A DNA stretch of 64,000 bases from JADFNB01 sp036397455 (lineage in GTDB: Bacteria; Gemmatimonadota; Gemmatimonadetes; Gemmatimonadales; GWC2-71-9): assembly GCA_036397455.1 (NCBI GenBank), contig DASWIX010000035.1, positions 6,685 to 70,684 on the forward strand, read 5' to 3'. Under the pieces are notes generated by a model that saw only the letters and a list, made by a program, of their open reading frames with translations, ran no database searches and was not told where the DNA came from. The position numbers and the translations under genes were made by a program. The first letter of the stretch is position 1. Each line of letters begins with the position of its first letter. Positions 41,963-53,619 of the stretch are shown in pieces.

Positions 41963-43444
41963 CTACCGAATCGGCATCGATACCATCAACTGGTGCGTCG
42001 TCACGTGCGAGTCCTGCAGCGTGAGCGGTCCGCTCGGCGCGATGAGGATGTCAGCCGCCGCCGCCGCTTCCATGCTGGCACGAGCGTCACCCCCCCATGC
42101 GACGCCCGGGCGCCCCGTGCCGGTCGTGACCCGTCCGACATATTGCAGCTCCAGGTCGGAGAGATGGACGCGTACGCCCCAGCTCGGCATCCATTCGACC
42201 CAATGTTCGTGGGTCCGACGGTTTGTTCCCTCCACGAAGTCGGCCTGACGCAGCCGGTAGTCGATGGAACGCGCCTGCACGCCGAGTTGCAGCGTTACCT
42301 GTCCTACCTCGCGCGCAATGCCGCTGCGCATGTGCACGTTCGAGAATCGGAATCGGTTATCCACGGTCTTGCCGCCGCTGGGAATGACACCGGTCGCCGA
42401 CGTGACCGGTCCGTCGGCTTCCGCCCACGTATGGCTGCGAATCGGTTCGTACACCAGGTCCAGTCCGAACGTGGACGGACCGTTGGTCCGCGCGACCCCG
42501 ATTCCGATGTTGTAGGCCCACGTGGTTCCCGGATCGCGCGGGATGTTCATGATCTCATAGTTGGGAATCTTCGGGTGTGACTTGCGGTTAGCCGTGAGCG
42601 CCGCGCCGATCCGCCACGTGTCGCCAAGCGGCTGGGTGTAGCCCAGGTGCGTGCCCCACGTATTCGTCCGGTCGAGGTTCCGCTCGAAGCGACCGCGGGG
42701 CTCGACGAGCCACTGCGTGGAGTCGATCACGATCCAATCGACGTAGGTGACCTCGTGCGTCATCGACAGCCGATGATGTAGCACGGTGGCCTCGAACGAC
42801 CGCGCCTTGCCAAGGTCGGCGCTCAGGCCCGCGCGCACATCCGCCATGTAGCCGAACTGCACCAGGTTCTCGCTCATGGCGTAGAGCAAATCGACGCCAT
42901 CCACCGCGTTGAGATCGGCGACAAAGGCGCTCACACCGACCGCGAGACGTCCGTCACGAGCCTCAGAACCGAGATACCCGAATGCGTAGAGATTGCTGTT
43001 GGACCGCTCGCTCAGCGTCTCGCCGATGATGGGGGATGTGATGCGTGAGTCGAACGGCTCGACGAACACCGGTCCGAAGAAGCCGTCACCCGCGCGGACC
43101 TCCTGAAACGCGACCGCGCCACCGCCAAACCACGCGTTGGAGCGAAGCAGCGCGGCGAACGGCAGCGACAGGCCGCTGCCGGCGCGACCGGAGATCCCGT
43201 AGTACGCGGGTGACGAGATCAGGAGCGACTCGCGCAGTCTGGCCCCCTTCGCCGGATTGACGAACGGATCGGCCAGCGGGTCATCGAGTGCAATGGAGAC
43301 ATCCCCCATCGCGAGCCGGTACGAGGGAAACAACACGAACTGATCGCCGGCGGCCACCGGAACGGTCTTGACGTCGATGAGCTGAGCGGTGGCGACCACC
43401 GGGCACAGCACAAGCGACACAAGCAACAACGGCGCGTATTTCAT
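41963..43444 (-). CDS. Large outer-membrane beta-barrel protein
   Basis: 493 residues from ATG 43444 with GGAG upstream and a signal peptide (LLLVSLVLCPVVATAQ). The mature start 'AGDQFVLFPSYRLAMGDVSIALDDPLADPFVNPAKG' resembles FadL-like and PorV-like barrels that list 'dAnaNPAgl' near the N-terminus. Regular barrel strands follow, and the last residues are SMPIR. Possible hydrophobic-compound transport or a secretion-linked role; substrate unknown. Confidence 0.7.
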   Translation of the reverse strand: MKYAPLLLVSLVLCPVVATAQLIDVKTVPVAAGDQFVLFPSYRLAMGDVSIALDDPLADPFVNPAKGARLRESLLISSPAYYGISGRAGSGLSLPFAALLRSNAWFGGGAVAFQEVRAGDGFFGPVFVEPFDSRITSPIIGETLSERSNSNLYAFGYLGSEARDGRLAVGVSAFVADLNAVDGVDLLYAMSENLVQFGYMADVRAGLSADLGKARSFEATVLHHRLSMTHEVTYVDWIVIDSTQWLVEPRGRFERNLDRTNTWGTHLGYTQPLGDTWRIGAALTANRKSHPKIPNYEIMNIPRDPGTTWAYNIGIGVARTNGPSTFGLDLVYEPIRSHTWAEADGPVTSATGVIPSGGKTVDNRFRFSNVHMRSGIAREVGQVTLQLGVQARSIDYRLRQADFVEGTNRRTHEHWVEWMPSWGVRVHLSDLELQYVGRVTTGTGRPGVAWGGDARASMEAAAAADILIAPSGPLTLQDSHVTTHQLMVSMPIR

Positions 43445-43893
43445 CGAGTCTCCGGAGGCTGGCGTGAGGACGCGTGCGGCGCGCCCCGCGACATGGCGCA
43501 GCGCGCTCTCCATCTGAGCAACGACCGGCGCGCCCCGCGTCTGTCAACGGGAGTCCGGACCCCCCCGGGGCGGAATCGGGAAGCGACGCCCGCTAACCGA
43601 GGATGGCGCAGGCGCTTACCGCTGCTCGGCCAATCTCACTGCAAACCACCGGACGGTTTGAGGCTGTCAGACATCTATAAGGGAATGAAGACTCGGAAGG
43701 GGGGGCGAGGTGAGCGTCGGGATTGCGCGACGGGCTACGCGTCGTGTGGGGAACCGCGGTTCTCCGGCGGGGTGTGAAACCCGACGGGATCACGTTCGAT
43801 TGCGTTCCGCGCCTGCGTCCTGCGATGCGTCGATCGCCTCCGGTGGCTGCTCGCTGGCGTGGCGGGTATTGTTCGCTCGCGCCTCTGCATGGA
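43445..43893. other. Divergent intergenic region before the TPR kinase
   Basis: 449 bp between a minus-strand barrel gene and the + strand kinase gene, so it must hold both promoters. A C-run (43561-43567) and G-run (43698-43704) are visible. No coding region is supported, although the kinase frame stays open upstream to 43723. Confidence 0.5.
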
Positions 43894-46788
<2,895 letters not shown>

Positions 46789-46893
46789 CGCCACTGAGCA
46801 AGCCTTCGCGCTGCCTTAACCGAGGCTTCATATGCCGGGCCGCATGATAGGTTGGGTCGGAGTCTGTTCCGTCTCCTCAGGAGCGAGGCCACC

Positions 46894-48087
46894 ATGCGCC
46901 CACCTCGATGTTTGTGGAGCCCGCCGTTCGCTATCGGCTGGGCATGCGTCCTCGGTTCGTGCGTCGTGTTCGCGGCTTCGGCCGTCGCGCAGGACGAGGC
47001 CGGACCGACGCGGCGCGCCTCCGAAGGCGCGGCGGTGTTCGAGGCGAAGGGGTGTGCCGCGTGCCACGCGCTCACCGGTCGCGGCTCCCCGAACGGTCCC
47101 GATCTGAGCAGGCCGGCCGCCGAGCGTTCGTTCTTCGATCTTGCGGCGGCCCTGTGGAATCACCTCCCGGCCATGGGTCAGCGTCTGCCGGCCGAGGACG
47201 GCGTGGCGCCCACGCTGACGCCCGAGGAGGCCAACAACGTCGCGGCATTCCTCTACACCCTCAACTACTTCGATCCGCCCGGCAACCCGAATGTCGGCCA
47301 GCGGTTGTTTGGGGAGAAGCAGTGCCGGACCTGTCATCAGGTGCAGCGAACCGGCGGGACCGAAGGGCCCGACCTCGATTTTCTCGGTCTCGGGTCGCCG
47401 GTGCACATTGCGACGGCCATGTGGAACCACGCAGCCGCCATGCAGCAAAAAATGGAGGATCGCCGCATTGTCCGTGCTGACATCTCGGGGAGGGAGCTGA
47501 ACGATATCATCGCCTACATCCGGTTTGCGTCCGTCCGCGCCGGCGGCGGCCCGACATTCGCGCTCGCGGGACGCGCGGACGAGGGTCGACGGCTGTTCCG
47601 CGAGTACCGGTGTGTGCATTGCCATGCGGTGGGTGGCGAGGGGGGATCCGCGGGACTGGACCTGGCCGATCGGTCGCGCAACATGAGCCTGCTTGATTTT
47701 TCCGCCGCGATGTGGAACAAGGCGCCCGCGATGCTGGCCCGCGCCGATGCAGCCGGCATCGAGATTCCCGCACTCGGCGCCGCCGAGCTTGCAGACGTGA
47801 TCGCGTACCTCTACGCCACTCGATACTTCCGTGAACGGGGTGACGCGACGGCGGGCCGGGCCCTGCTCGCGTCGAAGGGGTGCGTTGGGTGTCACAGCGT
47901 GGCGGGTGAAGGCGGGGGCGCCGCGTCCGATCTCGGCCAGCCCGGCACATCCCGGACTTCCGCCGCGGCGCTTGCCGCGATGTGGAATCATCTCGCGGTG
48001 CGCCGTGACGTGACGGAAGGTGGCACGTGGCCGTCGCTATCGCCGCAGAACATGGCCGATCTGCTGGTGTTCCTCAGAACGCCTTGA
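46894..48087 (+). CDS. Tetraheme cytochrome c of four tandem domains
   Basis: 397 residues from ATG 46894 after GAGCGAGG, signal peptide ending AASAVAQ. Four class-I-like units of about 95 residues carry haem sites CAACH (54), CRTCH (144), CVHCH (240) and CVGCH (330). Each unit repeats an '(A/L)MWN(H/K)xxxM'-like segment (ALWNHLPAM, AMWNHAAAM, AMWNKAPAM, AMWNHLAV) that may supply the Met ligand; the fourth lacks that Met. Periplasmic electron transfer is expected. Its 3' end overlaps the convergent phosphoesterase gene by 14 bp. Confidence 0.88.
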   Translation: MRPPRCLWSPPFAIGWACVLGSCVVFAASAVAQDEAGPTRRASEGAAVFEAKGCAACHALTGRGSPNGPDLSRPAAERSFFDLAAALWNHLPAMGQRLPAEDGVAPTLTPEEANNVAAFLYTLNYFDPPGNPNVGQRLFGEKQCRTCHQVQRTGGTEGPDLDFLGLGSPVHIATAMWNHAAAMQQKMEDRRIVRADISGRELNDIIAYIRFASVRAGGGPTFALAGRADEGRRLFREYRCVHCHAVGGEGGSAGLDLADRSRNMSLLDFSAAMWNKAPAMLARADAAGIEIPALGAAELADVIAYLYATRYFRERGDATAGRALLASKGCVGCHSVAGEGGGAASDLGQPGTSRTSAAALAAMWNHLAVRRDVTEGGTWPSLSPQNMADLLVFLRTP

Positions 48088-49387
48088 TGCCGCGATAGAC
48101 CAGCGGGTCGCCCCGGTTGGAGACGTACACGTATGTGCGCGGGTGACCCCTGGTCCAACTTCCCGAGTTGAAGTACCGGGTTTCCGGCAAGGCGGCCCGC
48201 AAGCGCGCGGCGACGTGTCGCGCGCGATGCGTGTGACCGGCGACCAGTGTCGCGTAATCTGGGCGGAGGAGCCGGGGAAACGGGGCGACCGCCTGGTCAA
48301 ACCGTGATCCCACACCGCACCAATAGTCGTCGAAGTCCGGGTTCCATTCGAACAGGGGCGCCTCGCTGCCCGGCAGCCCGTCATCCTCACGGGTGGTGGG
48401 TCCTCCCACGGCCGCGCCGACATCGATCCGATCGCATTTGACGGTGTAACGGGGATCGGCTCTAAAGAGGTCGCCCGCCGCCTGTACCGCGACGTTGATC
48501 AGATCGCCGGGCGACAGGTGCTGATTGGCGGCCTTTGCCTCACGCCACTTGTCGTAGAGGTGCCCAATGGCGCGTGGACGCGGGACCAACGGGAAGCCCA
48601 GCGCGTCGTGCGCCTCGAAGTACTCACCGACGAACTTGATGGCCCGTTCGTGATCGAGCGGCACGCCACCCACCCGCTTGACAATGGCCACGATGACGTT
48701 GAGCGCATGGGCCAACCCGCCCGTGTGTGAACCGCCGGCCGATGCCTGCATGCGGTTCCACACGTACCGGAGGAAATAGTAGCCCGGCGCGTCGTATCGC
48801 CAATCCTCGAAATCGGCGTACACCGAATCGCCGTCGGAGAACTGGTTCCCGTGCTCGACGTAGAGCCGCAGCGGCAGGCTCTGATACCACGATCCGAAGT
48901 GCATGATGCCCGCGGGATTCCCCGATCCAAAGTGTTGCGCCCAGGTCATGAAATGGTGCTGGAGCTCCGGACAGAACATCGCGTGATCGTGATTGCCCAC
49001 GAGGTACACCACGTTGATCCCGGCGTCGAGGAGTGCGGCGAGCCCCCGCGCCACGGCGGTGTGCGCCCCCATGATCGCGTCGATCTGCCAGATGCCCCGG
49101 TCGATGGCGAACCGTTCCTTCGCGGCCGAGTTCGCGGGAAACTCGAGATTGCTTCCGATCCGCGCCTCGTCGCCCTCGCCAAGTTCGTCATCGGGCACGG
49201 TCTCCCAGAGCTCGAGCACGTCGCCGTTCAACACAAAGTCCACGACGTTATAACGATGCCTGTGTTTGTGCCGGGCGAGCGTGCGGCAGAAACGGAGAAA
49301 CGGCGCATCGGCGTCGAAATCATCCAAAGGGTTGTTACGGCCCATGTGAAGATCGCTGACGACGATCGCGAGGTGACGGGGCGGCAC
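48074..49387 (-). CDS. Calcineurin-like metallophosphoesterase
   Basis: 437 residues from GTG 49387 with AAGGAG seven bases upstream. Metal-binding motifs in order: VVSDLHMGRNN (DxH), VLNGDVLELW (GDxxE), VYLVGNHDHAMF (GNHD), and the C-terminal VAGHTHRARHV (GHTH). The NYF-type inserted region (SLPLRLYVEHGNQFSDGD) resembles UDP-diacylglucosamine-hydrolase-like and AcpH-like cytoplasmic enzymes. The substrate is not evident. It begins 24 bp after the DUF4342 gene. Confidence 0.9.
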   Translation of the reverse strand: MPPRHLAIVVSDLHMGRNNPLDDFDADAPFLRFCRTLARHKHRHRYNVVDFVLNGDVLELWETVPDDELGEGDEARIGSNLEFPANSAAKERFAIDRGIWQIDAIMGAHTAVARGLAALLDAGINVVYLVGNHDHAMFCPELQHHFMTWAQHFGSGNPAGIMHFGSWYQSLPLRLYVEHGNQFSDGDSVYADFEDWRYDAPGYYFLRYVWNRMQASAGGSHTGGLAHALNVIVAIVKRVGGVPLDHERAIKFVGEYFEAHDALGFPLVPRPRAIGHLYDKWREAKAANQHLSPGDLINVAVQAAGDLFRADPRYTVKCDRIDVGAAVGGPTTREDDGLPGSEAPLFEWNPDFDDYWCGVGSRFDQAVAPFPRLLRPDYATLVAGHTHRARHVAARLRAALPETRYFNSGSWTRGHPRTYVYVSNRGDPLVYRGIKAF

Positions 49388-49410
49388 GGCAGGCTCCTTC
49401 CGCGGGGTGA

Positions 49411-49680
49411 TCAACTCTCCGGGTGTGTGTTCTCGATCTTCTCCACCACGATCCGCAGGTCCACGGCGAGGGCCGCAATCGCCCCGATCGCCGCCCACAC
49501 CGGGACGAGCACGGCGCCAACCACGCCGATCGTCAGCGGTATTTCGACCAGCGTCTTGTCCTGATCATTCTTGATGATGATGCGACGGACGTTCCCCTCG
49601 TGGATGATCTCCTTGATCTTGCTCACGAGGTTCTCCCCGCGCACCCTGAACTCCGACGTTTCCACGCGTTCGTCAGTCAC
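49411..49680 (-). CDS. DUF4342 protein
   Basis: 89 residues from GTG 49680 (GGAGG 11 bases upstream). The whole length matches DUF4342: EFRVRGENLVSKIKEIIHEG, NVRRIIIKNDQDKTLVEIPL, and a hydrophobic stretch VVGAVLVPVWAAIGAIAALA. The start lies inside the last codons of the topoisomerase gene (8-bp overlap). Function unknown. Confidence 0.85.
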   Translation of the reverse strand: MTDERVETSEFRVRGENLVSKIKEIIHEGNVRRIIIKNDQDKTLVEIPLTIGVVGAVLVPVWAAIGAIAALAVDLRIVVEKIENTHPES

Positions 49681-50740
49681 GACCGATTTCCTCCTGGAGA
49701 AACTGCAAGACGTTTGCCTCGTCACGGCGGAGGGCCGCCGACAGCCGGGCGCGTTTTTCCTGTCCACCGGGCGCCGCAGGCGGCGGCGGGGCCAGCGAGC
49801 CGCGCAGGTACGCGTCGATGATCACCGGATGGACGTAGTACTTGCGACACACCGCGCGCGTATTCCCCAGCCGCGAGGCCACGGCGTCGATGGCACGGTT
49901 GACGTTGCGCTTCGCCTCACGCTCCGAGGTCGCCGGTCCGAGGTCACGTAACGCCTTGGCCGCAAGCATGGACCCGGCCCACGTGCGGAAGTCCTTGGCG
50001 GTGACGGCGGTGTGGGTCGAATCGCGGAGATAGGCGTTGATGTCCCCCGAGGTCACCGTCTGGCGGTTGCCGTCGCGGTCGAGGTACTGAAACAGGTCCT
50101 GCCCGGGCAAATCCTGGCACTGTTGGACGATGCGTGCCAGCCGACGGTCGGTAATCGATACTGAGTGCTGAATGCCACTCTTGCCCCGAAACTCGAACTT
50201 GAGTTGCGAGCCCGAAACCGAGACGTGACGCGACCGCAACGTCGTCAATCCGTACGACCGGTTCTGGCGCGCGTACTCGTCGTTACCGACACGGATCAGC
50301 GTCTTGTCGAGCAATCGCACAATCGCGGCCATGACCTTCTTCCGGGTGAGTCCCGGACGGGACAGGTCGCGTTCGATCCGGACGCGCAGCTCGGGCAGCG
50401 CATCGCTGAATTGCAGCATCCGCCCGAACTTGGATTCGTCACGCAGGGCCCGATACCGCGCGTGATACCGGTACTGTTTTCGGCCTTTGATGTCGCGCGC
50501 GGTGACCTGAATGTGTCCCAGCGGGTCGGGGCAAATCCATACGTCGGTCCACCCGGGAGGAATCGTCAGGTCTTTGAGTCGCCGGAGCGTGGCACGGTTC
50601 GCAATCAGCGTTCCGTCAGGTGCGTAGTACGCGAAGCCCCGTCCCGCACCGCGTCGCCGGATGCCGGGATCGGCATCGGTGACGTAGGTGAGACCGGCCG
50701 AGTGCGCAGCCAGGACGTGTTCGGTTGACGGACTTGCCAC
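49673..50740 (-). CDS. DNA topoisomerase IB (poxvirus type)
   Basis: 355 residues from GTG 50740 with GGAG six bases upstream. N-terminal domain: GRGFAYYAPDGTLI, LTIPPGWTDVWICPDPLGH, DIKGRKQYRYHARYR. Catalytic domain: VRLLDKTLIRVGNDEYARQN, GLTTLRSRHV, FRFRGKSG-like FEFRGKSGI, TAKDFRTWAGS, and the nucleophile Tyr in CRKYYVHP. It relaxes supercoils by a 3'-phosphotyrosyl intermediate. Sequence and length fit bacterial members. Confidence 0.94.
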   Translation of the reverse strand: MASPSTEHVLAAHSAGLTYVTDADPGIRRRGAGRGFAYYAPDGTLIANRATLRRLKDLTIPPGWTDVWICPDPLGHIQVTARDIKGRKQYRYHARYRALRDESKFGRMLQFSDALPELRVRIERDLSRPGLTRKKVMAAIVRLLDKTLIRVGNDEYARQNRSYGLTTLRSRHVSVSGSQLKFEFRGKSGIQHSVSITDRRLARIVQQCQDLPGQDLFQYLDRDGNRQTVTSGDINAYLRDSTHTAVTAKDFRTWAGSMLAAKALRDLGPATSEREAKRNVNRAIDAVASRLGNTRAVCRKYYVHPVIIDAYLRGSLAPPPPAAPGGQEKRARLSAALRRDEANVLQFLQEEIGRD

Positions 50741-50842
50741 AGACGCTCCGATGGACGGGGCGCTGCAACCGTAACCCGCTCCCACTCCGGGCGCAATTCC
50801 GACAGGTACCGAATGGCGCGCGGCACGCCATCACTGCCGCCG

Positions 50843-51076
50843 CTAGCGCTTCTTGGCGCGAGCGATCGCTTTCTTGGCTCGCTTCGCTTTCCCGGCGACC
50901 TTTCGCTTCACGGTACGGATCCCCTTCGCGACCGTTTGCGTCGCCTTGGTCACACGTTTCGCCACCGCACGCTTGGCGCGAGTCGTCGCCTTTCCCGCGC
51001 GCTTCGCGACCTTGCGGACCGCTCGCTTCGCCTTCTTCACACGTCGCTTGATCGCCCTCTTGGACCGGGTCGCCAT
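50843..51076 (-). CDS. Histone H1-like DNA-binding protein
   Basis: 77 residues from ATG 51076 after GGAGGG. It is almost entirely Lys, Arg, Ala, Thr and Val in AKRA/KKAKRAVRK-type repeats, with no acidic residue. It resembles the C-terminal tail of eukaryotic H1 and bacterial Hc1/AlgP-like proteins. Likely a nucleoid-condensing protein. Located 102 bp upstream of the topoisomerase gene on the same strand. Confidence 0.8.
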   Translation of the reverse strand: MATRSKRAIKRRVKKAKRAVRKVAKRAGKATTRAKRAVAKRVTKATQTVAKGIRTVKRKVAGKAKRAKKAIARAKKR

Positions 51077-51202
51077 GTCGCCCTCCACGTACTGGTCACG
51101 TTGCGTTGGCCTGCGGAGTTTCGCTCCACAAGAATAACGGCGGACCTGATTCCGGGAAGCGGCCGCGGGCCGTCTATCTATCCGGGTGAGTGACCGCGCT
51201 GC

Positions 51203-51373
51203 GCCTCCAGCCCTCAGCCTCATCGCGAGGCCCACGATCAAGAGGTCGAACGCGTCCGGCGCGGTGATGATCCGCTCGAGCGCGCGCTCCGAACTCGTTT
51301 CCGCGCTCACCGCGTATCCAAGCCGTCCCAACATCTCACGGGCCAGATCGGTGATCACCTCATCGTCATCCAA
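51203..51373 (-). pseudogene. Response-regulator receiver-domain remnant
   Basis: A minus-strand frame reads LDDDEVITDLAREMLGRLGY, AVSAETSSERALERII and APDAFDLLIVGLAM, clearly the first half of a REC domain like those at the end of hybrid histidine kinases. The phospho-accepting Asp position reads LLIVG instead of LVITD, and no kinase or second half of the domain is present. Confidence 0.7.
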
Positions 51374-51460
51374 GCGGGCTTTCCAGCCCGGGGGGGGGAG
51401 CACCAGGGGTAGCGGTTGCACTGCGTTCGCATTACATTGCAGTGCATTCGGGAAGGCCTG

Positions 51461-51728
51461 ATGGACGACCAACTTACGCTGCGACTCTCCCTGGACCTGG
51501 CCCGGGCCATCGAACGCCGAACGCCGGGCGCGGGAGCGCGGCGTGCCGCGGTCTCAGGTTGTCCGTGAAGCGATCCGGCATTACCTCGCCGCCACGCCGT
51601 CCGCCCCCGACCAGGCCGAGATCTGGGAACGCCTCGCCAGCTTTCAGGGCGTCGCACCCCTTGACGAGGATGCCGATGACGCGGATCCCCTCGCCCGCCA
51701 GATCAGGGATCGCAACTGGCGGAGCTAG
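51461..51728 (+). pseudogene. Ribbon-helix-helix antitoxin gene with 7-bp duplication frameshift
   Basis: ATG 51461 encodes DQLTLRLSLDLARAIERR, a RHH DNA-binding strand and helix, but the frame then runs into TGA. A tandem CGAACGC CGAACGC (51511-51524) explains this: removing one copy restores AIERRARERGVPRSQVVREA and the rest to TAG 51728. A shortened product from GTG 51543 (61 residues: PRSQVVREAIRHYLAATP...) is possible but lacks the DNA-binding strand. Confidence 0.75.
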
Positions 51729-52162
51729 GTCCCGCGTCGCCGGCCGACGTCCTGCTCGATACCGGTCCGCTGGTCGCGTTCCTGAACCCGCGCGATCAGT
51801 GGCATGAGGCCTGTGCCGTGCACTGGCGCGAGCTTGCCGGCCGCTTCATCACGACGGAAGCGGTGCTGACAGAGGCGTCGCACGTCGTGGCGCGTGGGGG
51901 CCACTCGGCCACGCTGCCGCACGAGTTGATCCTGGCAGGCGCGATTCCCGTAGTGCCTTTGCCGGACGCGGCCCGGAAGCGGGCCATCGCGCTGATGCGG
52001 CGCTACGCGGACCTCCCCATGGATTACGCGGACGCGAGCCTGATAGTCGTCGCGGAAGCCCTGGTGCTCGATCAGGTATTCACCACCGACCGGCGGGGGT
52101 TTGCCACGTACCGGATCGGCGGGCGCCGCAGCTTTGTCCTCATTCCGCCGGTGGTCGGATGA
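51716..52162 (+). CDS. PIN-domain toxin without a standard start codon
   Basis: The conserved PIN start VLLDTGPLVAFLN lies in frame from 51750, yet no ATG, GTG or TTG is found between the upstream stop and this motif. CTG 51716, with AGGGAT upstream and overlapping the antitoxin end, is the best candidate start (148 residues). The first standard codon, GTG 51818, would remove the first catalytic Asp. The acidic set is present: LLDTG, TTEAVLTEA, DYADAS and TTDRRG. It would cut RNA if expressed. Confidence 0.7.
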   Translation: MAELGPASPADVLLDTGPLVAFLNPRDQWHEACAVHWRELAGRFITTEAVLTEASHVVARGGHSATLPHELILAGAIPVVPLPDAARKRAIALMRRYADLPMDYADASLIVVAEALVLDQVFTTDRRGFATYRIGGRRSFVLIPPVVG

Positions 52163-52283
52163 GAGGTTTGCGGTTCCCGACCCTTGAATCCGACTCGGCG
52201 CCCATCCGAGTTTCCCCATCCAGGTCGTGCTGCGCTCCTTGTGACACGTTGCGAGGACGGCTCCGAGCCGGCCTTGCTATAAG

Positions 52284-52321
52284 TTGACGATGATATGGCA
52301 GACATATATTCTATGCCATAT
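52284..52321 (+). promoter_or_regulatory. Promoter and operator of the second VapBC pair
   Basis: -35 TTGACG (52284-52289), 17-bp spacer, -10 TATTCT (52307-52312). A perfect 8-bp inverted repeat ATATGGCA (52293-52300) / TGCCATAT (52314-52321) spans the -10 and the ATG itself at 52320. Transcription would start at or next to the start codon, giving a nearly leaderless mRNA. Confidence 0.75.
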
Positions 52322-52604
52322 GTCAAACAGCGCCAAGACCACCGTCTACCTGAACGTGGATGACTACGCCGAGCTCAAGCGTCTGGCCGCGGAGGGTGGA
52401 CGCACCGCCGCCGAACTCGTGCGCGCAGCCGTTGCGGACTACGTCCGACGGGTGACGGGAGAGCCCGACGCGGAAACGGCGCGCCGGCTGGCCCTGTTCG
52501 ATGCGGCCTCGGCACGCGTCCCCGACGGCCACCCGGGGAGGGCTCCGGGGACAGGCCGCGGCTGGACCCGCGACGAGCTGTACCGGCGTGGCAACGCTGA
52601 TTGA
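52320..52604 (+). CDS. VapB-type antitoxin
   Basis: 94 residues from ATG 52320. AKTTVYLNVDDYAELKRLAA and RTAAELVRAAVADYVRR form a ribbon-helix-helix DNA-binding unit; the C-terminal part (ALFDAASARVPDGHPGR ... DELYRRGNAD) would wrap the toxin. The overlapping inverted repeat at its start is the obvious operator. The toxin gene begins 17 bp before its stop. Confidence 0.85.
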   Translation: MSNSAKTTVYLNVDDYAELKRLAAEGGRTAAELVRAAVADYVRRVTGEPDAETARRLALFDAASARVPDGHPGRAPGTGRGWTRDELYRRGNAD

Positions 52605-53019
52605 CACCAACGTCCTGGTGTACCGGGTAGACGCCCGGTATCCCGAGAAGCAGCGCATCGCCGCGGAAGTGCTGCGACAGGGCATCGCGGACGGAACCGC
52701 CTTCGTCCCCCATCAAGCCATAGTCGAGTTCGTCGCCGCGACGACCCGGCCGCTCGGCGATGGAGCGTGCCTGCTCGACCCGGCCGCGGCGCGACGCGAG
52801 GCCGAGGAGTTTCTCCTGCAGTTCGAGGTGCTCTACCCCAACGAGGCGGTTCTCCGCCTGGCGCTCCGTGGAGCGGCGGCGTACCAGCTCAGCTGGTTTG
52901 ACGCCCACCTGTGGGCGTACGCCGAGCACTACGCCACGGACGAACTCCTCTCCGAGGACTTTCAGCACGGCCGCACCTACGGTACTGTCCGCGTGCGGAA
53001 CCCGTTCATCCAATTGTAG
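52588..53019 (+). CDS. VapC-type PIN ribonuclease toxin
   Basis: 143 residues from GTG 52588, overlapping the antitoxin gene. Catalytic acids: LIDTNVLVYRVD, HQAIVEF, SWFDAHLWAYAE and LSEDFQHG. Length and motif spacing are normal for VapC. It cleaves specific RNA when freed from its antitoxin. Confidence 0.88.
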   Translation: MATLIDTNVLVYRVDARYPEKQRIAAEVLRQGIADGTAFVPHQAIVEFVAATTRPLGDGACLLDPAAARREAEEFLLQFEVLYPNEAVLRLALRGAAAYQLSWFDAHLWAYAEHYATDELLSEDFQHGRTYGTVRVRNPFIQL

Positions 53020-53160
53020 CACACTGTCGGTTGGCTGATCTGCTTGTGTCGGGCTTCGCACGATCATCGAGCCACGTCGTTCGTGAATGGAGGCAGTCGC
53101 CACGCAACGTACGACCCCACCCGGTCGTCGGCTTGCGGATAGCACCGTGACAGTCTCCGT

Positions 53161-53619
53161 CTACGGTTGGTAGAACCTGATCTCGTGCATTGGGTAGTGT
53201 TTTCGGTTCAGGGTCCACAGGCTGATGCCTGAGGTCGTCGCGGCCGCCGCGACCAGCGCGTCGGCCAGCTCGACCCCGTGGGAGCGTGCGTAGCGCGCCA
53301 AGTATGCGCCGGCGCGCCGGCCGGCTTCCCCATCGAGGACGATTTCTCCCCGGGCGTCGAAGAACGCCTGGGTCACGGGCTCCTCGCCCGGTCGGATGCC
53401 GGCGTAGACCTCCGCCCAAGCGATCGCCGTGCAGTACGTCGGGACGCCGCGTCGTTCGAGCACGGTCGCCGCCGCCACCGTCTTGGGACGGCCGCGGAGG
53501 AGCTCGATGATGACGTCGGAGTCGTAGAGGACGCCGACTAGCGCCGACTCCGCCGTGTATCGCGGCGCAGTCGCCGCACGTACCCGTCGGTGCCGCCGAG
53601 GTCCTTCCGATCGCGCCAT
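53161..53619 (-). CDS. VapC-type PIN toxin with long overlap
   Basis: Up to 152 residues. The PIN start VLYDSDVIIELLRG has no ATG, GTG or TTG close by; the nearest is ATG 53619, which adds about 28 basic residues and overlaps the antitoxin gene by 82 bp. Catalytic acids: YDSDV, IAWAEVYAG, ELADALVAA and the LNRKHYP end. The third pair of the cluster, opposite in orientation to the second. Confidence 0.82.
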   Translation of the reverse strand: MARSEGPRRHRRVRAATAPRYTAESALVGVLYDSDVIIELLRGRPKTVAAATVLERRGVPTYCTAIAWAEVYAGIRPGEEPVTQAFFDARGEIVLDGEAGRRAGAYLARYARSHGVELADALVAAAATTSGISLWTLNRKHYPMHEIRFYQP

